From Streptomyces sp. B21-105 (lineage in GTDB: Bacteria > Actinomycetota > Actinomycetes > Streptomycetales > Streptomycetaceae): DNA of 64,000 bases. The stretch spans positions 2,666,001 to 2,730,000 of the forward strand of contig NZ_JARUMJ010000001.1 of assembly GCF_036898465.1 (NCBI RefSeq). Direction: 5' to 3'. A model generated the notes under the pieces. It ran no database searches, was not told where the DNA came from, and saw only the letters and a list, made by a program, of their open reading frames with translations. Each line of letters opens with the position of its first letter. Position 1 is the stretch's first letter. A program made the translations under genes and the position numbers. Of this stretch, positions 44,327 through 54,909 are shown one piece after another.

Positions 44327-45502
44327 TCACTGTCCGCGCGGCCACAGCCCGGGATCCGGGGCGAACCGCACGCACAGCTCACCGTCGCGCAGGGCGGCGC
44401 CGTCGACCCCGCAGCGGCGCAGCACGGAGGGCAGCGCGACGATGCGTCGGAACGGTCCGGCGCTGACGACGAGTTCGTCGCCGCGCCGGACGAGGTCGAG
44501 CTCCTCGCGTATGGCGCCGGGCAGCGGGATGTGCCAGACGAGCACGCCGTCCTGGGCGAGCCGGTCGACGACGGGCCACTCGACCGGGGAGGCCGTCGGG
44601 TTGACGGCGGGCACGGCGAGCGCGGCGAGGTCCTCGGTCCCCCGGGGGTCGTGGCCGAGGTGGGCGACGGTCGCGGCGCCCGCCCATTCGCCGAGGGTCT
44701 TGTGCTGCTGGGCGGCGATCCCGGTGAGGGGGCCGCTGTGCGGTCCGGCGTGCGCCGCCTCCTCGGGCAGTACGCGGTTGGCGACCAGCGCCTCGACGGG
44801 CAGGCCGCGCAGGGCGAGGCCCAGACCGGCGTCGCGGACGGCGTCGGCGCCGGCCGGTCCGGGCTCGGCGACCAGGCGGACGGCGGTGCGGCGGTCGGCG
44901 AGGACGGCCTCGACGGCGGCCAGCTCCAGATCCCAGCGGGCGGTCGTCTCGTACAGCTGCTCGGCGGGCATCGGCACTCCGGCGAGCCGGCCGAGCAGGG
45001 GGCGCAGGGCGCGGGCGGCCTGGCGTTCCGGTGGCAGCAGCCGGCGCAGGTAGCGGCGCAGTTCCTCGGGCAGGGACAGCAGGGCGAGGGCCTGCGGGGC
45101 GGGCGGCAGATCGACGACGAGGAGGTCGTGGGCCTCGGCGAGGGCGGCGTCGCGCAGGGCGCGCAGCAGGGTGAGTTCCTCGGCGCCGGGCAGCGGCGTG
45201 ACCTCCTCCGGGTCGAGCCGGGAGGCGCCGACCATGTCGAGGAGGGTGGCGGCGCGGTCCTGGAAGCGGGTGAGGTCGTCGCGGAAGCCGGCGGCCGCGT
45301 CGGGACGCCAGGCGGTGAGGCGGGGGGCGACCCGTACGGGGCTCGTGCCGGTCCGCGTCCCGAGCGCCGCACCGAGGGTGTCGGAGCGGTCGGCGCTGAG
45401 GACGAGGGTGCGGATGCCTCCGGCGGCTGCGTGGTGTGCGGTGGCGGCCGCGATCGTCGTACGGCCGCTGCCGCCGGGGCCGGTGATCAGGAGGGTGCGC
45501 AT
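44327..45502 (-). CDS. ArsA-family ATPase-like protein with altered P-loop
   Basis: A 391-residue ArsA/GET3-like P-loop protein. The deviant Walker A, normally GKGGVGKTT, reads GPGGSGRTT at residues 8-16, so both the signature and catalytic lysines are gone. The switch/Walker B region LLVVDLPPAPQAL retains Asp-Pro features, and the C-terminus has an ArsA_HSP20-like beta domain (GDELVVSAGPFRRIVALPSVL). M. tuberculosis Rv2184c is the positional counterpart. With an SRPBCC gene upstream, a lipid or membrane-protein handling role is possible but unproven. Confidence 0.82.
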   Translation of the reverse strand: MRTLLITGPGGSGRTTIAAATAHHAAAGGIRTLVLSADRSDTLGAALGTRTGTSPVRVAPRLTAWRPDAAAGFRDDLTRFQDRAATLLDMVGASRLDPEEVTPLPGAEELTLLRALRDAALAEAHDLLVVDLPPAPQALALLSLPEELRRYLRRLLPPERQAARALRPLLGRLAGVPMPAEQLYETTARWDLELAAVEAVLADRRTAVRLVAEPGPAGADAVRDAGLGLALRGLPVEALVANRVLPEEAAHAGPHSGPLTGIAAQQHKTLGEWAGAATVAHLGHDPRGTEDLAALAVPAVNPTASPVEWPVVDRLAQDGVLVWHIPLPGAIREELDLVRRGDELVVSAGPFRRIVALPSVLRRCGVDGAALRDGELCVRFAPDPGLWPRGQ

Positions 45503-45519
45503 GGTGGGGAACGGTACCG

Positions 45520-45605
45520 GTCGTGGCGCCCCGGGGGCTGCGCCCCCGGACCCCCTCCCCGGCCCTTCAGGGGCCTCGTCCTCGATCGCCGGACAGGCTG
45601 ACGGG
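45520..45605. repeat. Streptomyces dispersed hairpin repeat between ArsA-like and SRPBCC genes
   Basis: CCGGGGGCTGCGCCCCCGG forms a 7-8 bp stem, followed by a second short palindrome (GGCCCTTCAGGGGCC) and GCCTCGTCCTCGATCGCCGG, a phrase seen repeatedly in Streptomyces intergenic DNA. It fills most of the 126-bp gap and may end the SRPBCC transcript. Confidence 0.65.
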
Positions 45606-45628
45606 AACGTGCCCGAGGAGGGAACCGC

Positions 45629-46072
45629 CTACTTCCCGCCGGACTCCACGCGCTTCTTCAGGCCCGCCAGCGCGCGGTCGATGATGACCTTCTCCGCCTT
45701 GCGCTTGATCATGCCCAGCATGGGGATCTTGACGTCCACGGTCAGCTGGTAGGTGACCTGGGTGCCGCCGGCGCCGGCCGGCTTGAGGAGGTAGGAGCCG
45801 TCGAGCTGGCGCAGCATCTGGGACTTCACCAGCGTCCAGGACACCTCGTGCTCGCCGGTCCAGGTGTAGCCGAGGACCTGGTCGTCCTTGATCGCGCCGG
45901 CGTCCATGACGAGGCGGACCTGTTCGGCGCGGCCCTGCTCGTCCGCCTTGAGGACCTCGGCCTGCTTCACCTCTCCGGTCCAGTCGGGGTAGCGGGCGAA
46001 GTCGGCGATCACCGCCATGACGTCGGCCGGTGCCGCCTCGATCGTGATGCTCGAGCTGGTGTGTTCCGCCAT
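45629..46072 (-). CDS. SRPBCC-family (START-like) protein
   Basis: A 147-residue helix-grip protein of the polyketide cyclase/lipid-binding superfamily. It begins MAEHTSSSITIEAAPADVMAVIADFARYPDW in two segments, the hallmark of SRPBCC domains; the C-terminal helix is Lys-rich. Such proteins bind hydrophobic ligands. ATG 46070-46072 follows AAGGAG. M. tuberculosis Rv2185c in the same order is its likely counterpart. Ligand unknown. Confidence 0.88.
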   Translation of the reverse strand: MAEHTSSSITIEAAPADVMAVIADFARYPDWTGEVKQAEVLKADEQGRAEQVRLVMDAGAIKDDQVLGYTWTGEHEVSWTLVKSQMLRQLDGSYLLKPAGAGGTQVTYQLTVDVKIPMLGMIKRKAEKVIIDRALAGLKKRVESGGK

Positions 46073-46152
46073 CGCCGTGGCTCCTTGGGATCCGGGCCCG
46101 TAAAGGTACGTGGGTGCAGCGTGAAGGCTACCGCGCGGTCCGCCGGGCGAGT

Positions 46153-46950
46153 TCACCACTCCAGGGCATAGGGCTTCCCGCTGCCCGCGAAGTGGCCGAC
46201 GTTCACGCACTCGGTGGCCCCGATCCGCATCCGGCGGGCGAGCGGCTGGTGGACGTGGCCGAAGAGGGAGTAGCGGGGGCGGGTGCGGCGGATCGCGTCG
46301 AGCAGGGCGCGGCTGCCCCGTTCGAAGCGACGGGCCACGGTGTCGTAGACGAGTTCCGGTACCTCCGGCGGGATGTGCGTGCACAGCACGTCCACCTCGC
46401 CGACGGCCTCGATCTTGGCGGCGTACTCCTCGTCGCTGATCTCGTAGGGAGTGCGCATGGGCGTTCGCAGACCGCCGCCGACGAAGCCGAAGACGCGGCC
46501 TGCGATCTCGGCCCGCTGCCCGTCGAGGACGGTCGTGCCGGGGCCGGCGAACTCGGGCCACAGCTGCGGCATGTCGACGTTGCCGTAGGTGGCGTAGGTC
46601 GGGGTCGGGAACGCCGGGAACATCTCGCCGTACTGCTTGCGAACGGCCTTCTCGATCAGCGCGGCCCGGTCGCCGCCGACGCCGGCCCACAGCCGGCCGC
46701 CGAGTTCGCGGGCCTCCTCGAAGCGGCGGGCGGTGCGCAGTTCCACGAGGCGGTCGGCGTTCGCCACGCCGAACAGGTCGGGGAAGATCCCGCGGGAGTG
46801 GTCGGCGTAGTCCAGGAACAGGACGAGGTCGCCGAGGCAGATCAGGGCGTCCGCGCCCTCTCCGGCCCGGGCCAGGTCGCGCGCGTTGCCGTGCACGTCG
46901 CTGACCACGTGGATGCGTGTCCGGCGATTCTCCGGCGGTGTGGATGCCAT
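46153..46950 (-). CDS. Metallophosphoesterase (calcineurin-like)
   Basis: A 265-residue phosphoesterase with the five metal motifs: VVSDVHGN (Asp, His), LICLGDLVLF (Gly-Asp), TYGNVDM (Asn in place of GNH), VLCTHIPPEV (His) and LFGHVHQP (Gly-His-x-His). The GNVD instead of GNHE variant is common in this subfamily. ATG 46948-46950 is used; TTG 46959 is an alternative. Target could be nucleotides or phosphoproteins. Confidence 0.87.
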   Translation of the reverse strand: MASTPPENRRTRIHVVSDVHGNARDLARAGEGADALICLGDLVLFLDYADHSRGIFPDLFGVANADRLVELRTARRFEEARELGGRLWAGVGGDRAALIEKAVRKQYGEMFPAFPTPTYATYGNVDMPQLWPEFAGPGTTVLDGQRAEIAGRVFGFVGGGLRTPMRTPYEISDEEYAAKIEAVGEVDVLCTHIPPEVPELVYDTVARRFERGSRALLDAIRRTRPRYSLFGHVHQPLARRMRIGATECVNVGHFAGSGKPYALEW

Positions 46951-47274
46951 GTCGATCAAGGGTAGGCGTGTGCGGCATATGTGAACAGTGACGGGCCCGG
47001 ATACCGGTTACTGGTCAGTCAGTAAAGCGGTGGACTAGTGTCGGCCGGAAGACACCAATCTGTGTGACGCAGCGAACATCTCGCCGACCCCCCCTGTCGA
47101 AGAGGCCATACCGGCGGGTAACGTCCGGGCAGTCCAGTCGTGCTCAGGTTTTCAACCACGGAGATCCCGGCCGAGGAGATTCCGCCGCGGCACCTGAGCG
47201 CATGCCCGAACCATGGACCGCATCGTCGCATCGCACAACGTCGTGGCGCCGGCGCCCTATGAGGAGCAGCAGTC
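46951..47274 (+). promoter_or_regulatory. Divergent 324-bp region before the acyl-CoA synthetase with TetR-type dyad
   Basis: No gene is evident. TTACTG-N6-CAGTAA lies at 47008-47025, with an internal GGTCAGTCAGT. The sequence to the TTG start is a possible 200-nt leader with GAGGAG at 47261-47266. The dyad resembles operators of TetR regulators of fatty-acid metabolism. Confidence 0.5.
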
Positions 47275-49071
47275 TTGCGCGAGTTCAGCCTTCCGGCTTT
47301 GTACGAGGTCCCTGCGGACGGCAATCTGACCGACATCGTCCGCAGAAACGCCGCGCAGCATCCCGACGTCGCCGTCATCGCCCGCAAGTCGGGCGGCGTC
47401 TGGCAGGACGTGACGGCCATCGCCTTCCTGGCCGAGGTGCAGTCCGCCGCCAAGGGTCTCATCGCCTCCGGCGTCCAGCCGGGCGACCGGGTCGGCCTGA
47501 TGTCGCGCACCCGCTACGAGTGGACGCTGCTCGACTTCGCGATCTGGTGCGCGGGCGGGGTCACCGTCCCGGTGTACGAGACCAGCTCCCCGGAGCAGGT
47601 GCAGTGGATCCTCTCCGACTCGGGCGCCACCGCCGTCGTCGTCGAGCTGGACGCCCACGCGACGGCCGTGGAGTCGGTGCGCGAGTCGCTGCCGGCACTG
47701 AAGCACGTCTGGCAGATCGAGGCCGGCGGCGTCGAGGAGCTCGGGCGGCTGGGCAGGGACGTCTCCGACCAGGTCGTCGAGGAACGCGGCTCGCAGGCCA
47801 GGGCCGACGACCCGGCGACCATCGTCTACACCTCGGGCACGACCGGCCGCCCCAAGGGCTGTGTGCTCACCCACCGCAGCTTCTTCGCCGAGTGCGGGAA
47901 CGTCGTGGAGCGGCTGCGCCCGCTGTTCCGCACCGGTGAGTGCAGCGTCCTGCTCTTCCTGCCGCTCGCGCACGTGTTCGGCCGGCTGGTGCAGATCGCC
48001 CCGATGATGGCGCCGATCAAGCTGGGCACCGTCCCGGACATCAAGAACCTCACCGACGAGCTGGCGTCGTTCCGGCCGACGCTGATCCTCGGCGTGCCGC
48101 GGGTCTTCGAGAAGGTCTACAACTCGGCGCGCGCCAAGGCGCAGGCGGACGGCAAGGGCGCGATCTTCGACAAGGCGGCCGACACCGCGATCGCGTACAG
48201 CAAGGCGCTGGAGCTGCCGGGCGGCCCGCCGCTGAAGCTGAAGATCAAGCACAAGGTCTTCGACAAGCTGGTCTACAGCAAGCTGCGCGCGGTGCTCGGC
48301 GGCCGGGGCGAGTACGCGATCTCCGGCGGCGCCCCGCTGGGCGAGCGCCTCGGCCACTTCTTCCGCGGTATCGGCTTCACCGTTCTGGAGGGGTACGGCC
48401 TCACCGAGTCCTGCGCCGCGACCGCCTTCAACCCGTGGGACCGGCAGAAGATCGGCACGGTCGGCCAGCCGCTGCCCGGCTCGGTCGTGCGGATCGCGGA
48501 CGACGGCGAGGTGCTGCTGCACGGCGAGCACCTGTTCAAGGAGTACTGGAACAACCCGACCGCGACGGCGGAGGCGCTGGCCGACGGCTGGTTCCACACG
48601 GGTGACATCGGCACCCTGGACGAGGACGGTTACCTCGCGATCACCGGCCGCAAGAAGGAGATCATCGTCACCGCGGGCGGCAAGAACGTCGCGCCGGCCG
48701 TGATCGAGGACCGCATCCGCGCGCACGCGCTGGTCGCGGAGTGCATGGTGGTGGGCGACGGGCGGCCGTTCGTGGGCGCGCTGGTCACCATCGACGAGGA
48801 GTTCCTGGGCCGTTGGGCCGCCGATCACGGCAAGCCGGCGGGCTCGACCGCGGCGTCGCTGTGCGACGACGCCGACCTTCAGGCCGCCGTCCAGTCGGCG
48901 ATCGACGACGGCAACGCCGCGGTCTCGAAGGCGGAATCGGTGCGGAAGTTCCGCATTCTCTCCTCCCAGTTCACGGAGGAATCGGGCCATCTCACGCCGT
49001 CGCTGAAGCTCAAGCGCAACGTGGTGGCGAAGGACTACGCGGGCGAGATCGAGGCGATCTACGCCAAGTGA
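47275..49071 (+). CDS. fadD: Long-chain fatty-acid-CoA ligase (FadD15-like AMP-dependent synthetase)
   Basis: A 598-residue adenylate-forming enzyme that activates fatty acids to acyl-CoA. The P-loop-like motif IVYTSGTTGRPKG, the A5 motif GYGLTESCA and the hinge DGYLAITGRKKEII are present, and the C-terminal catalytic Lys region SLKLKRNVVAKD follows. TTG 47275 is the start (LREFSLPALYEV) with GAGGAG 8 nt upstream. Position and size match Rv2187 (FadD15). It converges on the cholesterol oxidase gene with a 28-bp gap. Confidence 0.92.
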   Translation: MREFSLPALYEVPADGNLTDIVRRNAAQHPDVAVIARKSGGVWQDVTAIAFLAEVQSAAKGLIASGVQPGDRVGLMSRTRYEWTLLDFAIWCAGGVTVPVYETSSPEQVQWILSDSGATAVVVELDAHATAVESVRESLPALKHVWQIEAGGVEELGRLGRDVSDQVVEERGSQARADDPATIVYTSGTTGRPKGCVLTHRSFFAECGNVVERLRPLFRTGECSVLLFLPLAHVFGRLVQIAPMMAPIKLGTVPDIKNLTDELASFRPTLILGVPRVFEKVYNSARAKAQADGKGAIFDKAADTAIAYSKALELPGGPPLKLKIKHKVFDKLVYSKLRAVLGGRGEYAISGGAPLGERLGHFFRGIGFTVLEGYGLTESCAATAFNPWDRQKIGTVGQPLPGSVVRIADDGEVLLHGEHLFKEYWNNPTATAEALADGWFHTGDIGTLDEDGYLAITGRKKEIIVTAGGKNVAPAVIEDRIRAHALVAECMVVGDGRPFVGALVTIDEEFLGRWAADHGKPAGSTAASLCDDADLQAAVQSAIDDGNAAVSKAESVRKFRILSSQFTEESGHLTPSLKLKRNVVAKDYAGEIEAIYAK

Positions 49072-49099
49072 CCGGCTCGGCGCACCTCCTGACGGAGCG

Positions 49100-50839
<1,740 letters not shown>

Positions 50840-50890
50840 TCAGGACGGGTCCGCGAAGCGGCGTCGCCGGACGGGACTTCGCGGACGCAC

Positions 50891-52045
50891 CTAGGACGGG
50901 GCGACGAGCAGGGTGCGCAGCTTCTCCGCCAGCAGGTCCCAGCGCCACCGCTCCTCCACCCACCGGCGCCCGCGCTCCCCCATCCGGTGGCGCAGCCCGG
51001 CGTCCCCGAGCAGGACGACGATGCGTTCGGCGGCGTCGGCCGGCGAGCCACCGGGCACGACCCAGCCCGTCTCCCCGTCGAGCACGGCGTCGGGCGCGCC
51101 CCCGGAGTCGCCGGCGACGACGGGCAGTCCGGTCGCCGAGGCCTCCAGATAGACGATCCCGAGGCCCTCGACGTCGAGGCCGCCCCGCCGGGTCCGGCAC
51201 GGTATCGCGAAGACGTCCCCGGCGCCGTAGTGGGCGGGCAGCTCGGACCAGGGCACGGAGCCGGTGAAGCGGACCGAGCCCGCCACCCCCGTCTCGCGGG
51301 CGAGCCGGCGCAGGCGCTTCTCGTAGGGGCCGCCCCCGACGATCAGCAGCACGGCGTCCGGCTGGGCGGCCAGGATCCGGGGCATGGCCTGGATCAGCGT
51401 GTCCTGGCCCTTGCGCGGCACCAGCCGCGAGACGCACACCACCACCGGCCGGTCGGTCAGCCCGAGCCGGGCGCGGACCCCGTCGCCGCCCGAGCCCGGG
51501 TTGAAGGTCTTCTCGTCGACTCCCGGCGGCAGCTGCGTCATCCGCCCGGCCGCCTCGGCGCTCAGCGCCGTCGCGATCCGCGCGCGGGTGTACTCGCCCA
51601 GGTAGGTGATCGTGTCGGTGGCCTCGCCGATCCGGCCGAGCAGCTGCCGGGCGGCGGGCAGCTGCGCCCACCCGGCCTCGTGCCCGTGGGTGGTGGCCAC
51701 CAGCCGCTCCGCGCCCGCACCGCGCAGCGCCGGCGCCATCAGCCCGAGCGGCGCGGCCGCCCCGAACCACACCGAGGTGCAGCCGTGCTCCCGCAGCAGC
51801 CCGGCGGCCCGCCGGGTGGCACCGGGCGTCGGCAGCAGCATCGTCGTGGAGTCCCGGACGACGGTGAAGGGCTGCTCGGCGTCGAACGCGGCCGTCGCCT
51901 CGACGCCCTCGCGGGAGCGCTTCCAGGTGGATGCGTAGACGACCAGGCGGTCGGGGTCGAGACGGAGCGCCATGTTGTGCAGGAACGCCTGGATCCCGCC
52001 CGGGCGGGGCGGGAAGTCGTTCGTCACGATCAGGGTCTTGTGCAT
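50891..52045 (-). CDS. pimB: GT4 glycosyltransferase, PimB-type mannosyltransferase
   Basis: A 384-residue GT-B retaining glycosyltransferase. N-terminal acceptor loop NDFPPRPGGIQAF, and the GT4 signature with EX7E (EGLGIVYLE, then SATGLPVVAGDSGGAPDAV). Next to FadD15 and in the Rv2188c position, it is most likely the GDP-mannose-dependent transferase adding the second mannose to phosphatidyl-inositol mannoside. ATG 52043-52045 (MHKTLIVTNDFPP). Specificity is inferred from synteny. Confidence 0.86.
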   Translation of the reverse strand: MHKTLIVTNDFPPRPGGIQAFLHNMALRLDPDRLVVYASTWKRSREGVEATAAFDAEQPFTVVRDSTTMLLPTPGATRRAAGLLREHGCTSVWFGAAAPLGLMAPALRGAGAERLVATTHGHEAGWAQLPAARQLLGRIGEATDTITYLGEYTRARIATALSAEAAGRMTQLPPGVDEKTFNPGSGGDGVRARLGLTDRPVVVCVSRLVPRKGQDTLIQAMPRILAAQPDAVLLIVGGGPYEKRLRRLARETGVAGSVRFTGSVPWSELPAHYGAGDVFAIPCRTRRGGLDVEGLGIVYLEASATGLPVVAGDSGGAPDAVLDGETGWVVPGGSPADAAERIVVLLGDAGLRHRMGERGRRWVEERWRWDLLAEKLRTLLVAPS

Positions 52046-52218
52046 CGCGGCCGACCTTATCCAAACGCCGTTCACCGCCGCGTCCCGCCGCGCTGCACGG
52101 CCCGCGGGGGGATCATGGCGCTGACGGCCGCCCGTGCGGACGGGCGGACCGGCGGTCAGGTGATGGGCGAACCGACGGACGGGGGGACCGGCGGACGGAC
52201 AGGAACGGACGGAACCCG

Positions 52219-53454
52219 GTGGAGACGAGGGACTCGGGACGGCCCCTGACGGGCCTGCTGACGACCTGGGGCACGACCCGGCTCGTCCTGCTGCTCTGCG
52301 TCTTCAGGGTGCTCGCTTTCCCCGGCCCGGACGTCACCAGCGACGTCTGGGCGACCTATCGGGACTGGTACGAGGTGCTGTGCGGCGGCGCGTTCCCGGC
52401 CGGTGACGTCACCTGGCAGTACCCGCCCGGCGCCGCCCTCGCGATCCTCTCCCCGGCCCTGCTGCCCTTCCTCGACTACGCGTCGGCGTTCTTCGTGCTG
52501 GCCTTCCTCGCCGACCTCGCCGTACTCGTGCTCCTGCTGCACAGGGGCCTGTGCCCCGGCCGGTCGCTGCGAGGCGCCTGGCTGTGGACGGCGGGCGCCG
52601 CGCTGCTCGGCCCCACCCTGTACTCCCGCTACGACGTGATGGTGACGGCGGTGGCGGTCGGCGCGCTGGTGGCCGGGGTGCGGCATCCCCGGGTGATGGG
52701 GGCGCTGACGGGCTTCGCGGCGCTGCTCAAGGTGTGGCCGGTGCTGCTGCTGGCGGGCGCGGTGCGCAGGCGGGCCTGGGGCGCGGCGGCGGTGACGGCC
52801 GTCGCGCTGTCCGCGCTGTCCGCCCTGGCCATGCCCGGCGCCTTCGCCTTCCTCACGTTCCAGCGCGACCGGGGCACCGAGGTGGAGTCCGTGGGCGCCC
52901 TCGTCCTCCATGTCGCGCGGCAGTTCGGCTGGCGGGGCGAGGTCCGGTTCCGTTACGGCTCCCTGGAGTTCACCGGCCCGTACGTGGACATGGTGAACGA
53001 CGTGGCGCTGGGGTTCACGGCGCTCGCGTTCGGCTGGCTGCTGCTGTGGCGGCTGACGGCGCGACGTCTTCGGCCGCGCACGCATCCCGAGGCGGCCTTC
53101 ACGGCGGTGCTGCTGTTCACCGTCACCAGCCGGGTGATCAGTCCGCAGTACCTGGTGTGGCTGGTCGGCCTCGCGGCAGTCTGCCTGTGCTTCCGCGACA
53201 GCCGGATGACCCTCCCGGCCGTCCTGGTCCTGGCCGCCTCGCCGGTGACCGTGCTGGAGTTCCCCGTCCGGTTCGAGGACGTCGTCGCGAGCACCCCCGT
53301 AGGCGTCGGCCTGATGATGCTGCGCAACGGGCTGCTGGTGGCCGCCGCCCTCACCGCCGCCGTACGGCTGTGGCGTTCGACGGCGTCTCCGCCCGCCCTC
53401 GCTCCCCCGGCCGGTCAGGCGGCCCGCACCGGCGAGCGCGCCGTCTCCCCCTGA
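52219..53454 (+). CDS. GT87-type (DUF2029) membrane glycosyltransferase
   Basis: A 411-residue polytopic protein with about ten helices. The early external loop has the Asp-rich VTSDVWATYRDWYE and QYPPGAAL, and later TLYSRYDVMVTA, matching GT87 polyprenyl-phosphate-mannose-dependent mannosyltransferases (Rv2181-like). It diverges from pimB, strengthening a mannolipid link. GTG 52219 (VETRDSGRPLTGLL) is the probable start; earlier in-frame sequence is low-complexity. Overlaps the convergent MATE gene by 40 bp at the 3' end. Confidence 0.8.
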   Translation: METRDSGRPLTGLLTTWGTTRLVLLLCVFRVLAFPGPDVTSDVWATYRDWYEVLCGGAFPAGDVTWQYPPGAALAILSPALLPFLDYASAFFVLAFLADLAVLVLLLHRGLCPGRSLRGAWLWTAGAALLGPTLYSRYDVMVTAVAVGALVAGVRHPRVMGALTGFAALLKVWPVLLLAGAVRRRAWGAAAVTAVALSALSALAMPGAFAFLTFQRDRGTEVESVGALVLHVARQFGWRGEVRFRYGSLEFTGPYVDMVNDVALGFTALAFGWLLLWRLTARRLRPRTHPEAAFTAVLLFTVTSRVISPQYLVWLVGLAAVCLCFRDSRMTLPAVLVLAASPVTVLEFPVRFEDVVASTPVGVGLMMLRNGLLVAAALTAAVRLWRSTASPPALAPPAGQAARTGERAVSP

Positions 53455-54779
53455 CCGAGCCGCCACGCCCGCCGCAGCACGGCGCCCATCGCCGCGCACT
53501 GCACCGCCATCGCGAGCGTCAGGGCCAGGCACACCCCGGGCAGACCCCAGCCCGACAGCCCGTACGCCAGCGGCAACTGGACGGCGGTGCCCAGCACGGT
53601 CACCCGCAGCAGCACGGGCGCGCCGCCGCTGCCTTCGAAGACCCCGCCCAGCGCGATGAATCCGCCCATGAGCAGGAGGTAGGGCCCGATGCAGCGCAGG
53701 AACAGCACGCCCTCGTGGGCGACGGCGGGCCCGGAGCCGAAGGCGGCCATGACGACGGGGGCGGTCGCGCTCAGCAGCAGGGCTGCCGTGAGGCCGACAC
53801 AGCCCGAGACGAGCGCCGCCTGCCGTCCGATCGCCCGCCGCACTCCCGCACTCCCGGCGTCGCCCGGGTGCGGGTTTTGCGATCCGGCCGCGCCCAGGGT
53901 GTGCGCGGTGTGGATGGACGCGGCCTGGCGGACCGCGTAGAACGCCATGGTCGCCACGTACAGGATCTTGTAGGCGATCGCGTAGGCGGCCACCGCCGTC
54001 ACCCCGAGCCGCGCCACGACGGCCACCAGGGCCAGCGTGCCGGCCTGCCGCACGGTGAAGTCCGCCGACATCGGCAGCCCGGTGCCCAGCGTCCGGCGCA
54101 GGGCGGCGGCGACGGCGAGGGCGGACGGGGCGCCGGCGGCCGCCTTCAGCAGGGCGTCGCGGCGCAGGGCGAGCAGCCCGGCCCCGAGGGCGACGCCCCG
54201 GCACAGCACGGTGGAGGCGGCGGCGCCCTGGACGCCGTAGAAGTGGATGAACAGCGGGTCGCAGAACAGGATGAGGCCGTTCGCCAGCAGGGCCAGGCGC
54301 ATCGGGGTCCGGGTGTCGCCCGCGCCCTTGAGGATGCCGTCGACGAGCTGCTGGGCGAAGAAGACGGCGACGCCCGGCATCGAGATCGCGAGGTACGCGA
54401 CGGCGAGCGGGAGGGCCGGCCCGCCGTCCCCGCCCAGCACCAGCCGGGACAGCGGCTCGCGCAGCAGGAAGCCGCCGCCGGCGACCACAGGGGTGACCGC
54501 CGCGCACAGAGCCCAGCCGCCCCGGACCGCCGCGCGCACCGCCGCCGGGTCCCGCGCCCCTCGGGCGTGCGCGACCAGCACCGTCGTCCCCGAGGCGAAC
54601 ACCAGCGCGACGCCGAGCAGCACGTTCTCGGCGTTCGTCGCGACCGCGACGGCGGCGACCGCGGGCCCGCCGAGGCGGGACACCCAGAACGTGTTGATGA
54701 TCCCGGCGGTCACGGAGGCGAGCAGGGAGAGGTAGACGGGGTGGGCGAGCGAGACGAGCTGTCGGCGATGGCTGTGCAT
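53415..54779 (-). CDS. MATE-family efflux transporter
   Basis: A 454-residue transporter with twelve predicted helices in two homologous halves, start MHSHRRQLVSLAHPVYLSL. Family segments include GTTVLVAHARGARD, FFAQQLVDGILKGAGDTRTPM and FIALGGVFEGSG. It exports drugs or metabolites with Na+ or H+. It diverges from a PadR gene, with a 32-bp operator between, so PadR probably represses both. Substrate unknown. Confidence 0.88.
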   Translation of the reverse strand: MHSHRRQLVSLAHPVYLSLLASVTAGIINTFWVSRLGGPAVAAVAVATNAENVLLGVALVFASGTTVLVAHARGARDPAAVRAAVRGGWALCAAVTPVVAGGGFLLREPLSRLVLGGDGGPALPLAVAYLAISMPGVAVFFAQQLVDGILKGAGDTRTPMRLALLANGLILFCDPLFIHFYGVQGAAASTVLCRGVALGAGLLALRRDALLKAAAGAPSALAVAAALRRTLGTGLPMSADFTVRQAGTLALVAVVARLGVTAVAAYAIAYKILYVATMAFYAVRQAASIHTAHTLGAAGSQNPHPGDAGSAGVRRAIGRQAALVSGCVGLTAALLLSATAPVVMAAFGSGPAVAHEGVLFLRCIGPYLLLMGGFIALGGVFEGSGGAPVLLRVTVLGTAVQLPLAYGLSGWGLPGVCLALTLAMAVQCAAMGAVLRRAWRLGQGETARSPVRAA

Positions 54780-54790
54780 GACGGATCCCC

Positions 54791-54871
54791 CTGGAGACGG
54801 CGACCTCGGGAGGCAGCCTGAAGACGGCGACCTCGGGAGGCAGCCCGGAGACGGGCGCCCCGGGAGGCAGC
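54791..54871. repeat. Three tandem 27-bp repeats upstream of the MATE gene
   Basis: Units at 54791-54817, 54818-54844 and 54845-54871 share the frame CTGGAGACGGCGACCTCGGG plus AGGCAGC; copies 1 and 2 differ by one base, and copy 3 is more diverged. A partial fourth follows. They occupy the MATE leader (minus strand) between its start and the PadR operator. Confidence 0.85.
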
Positions 54872-54909
54872 CCTGAAGGCGGGCCGCCCCGACGGCACGA
54901 CCCGCGCTA

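Noticed and set aside
54791..54871. CRISPR-like array
   Set aside because: The 27-bp units are directly adjacent with no spacers, and no cas genes are present anywhere in the window.
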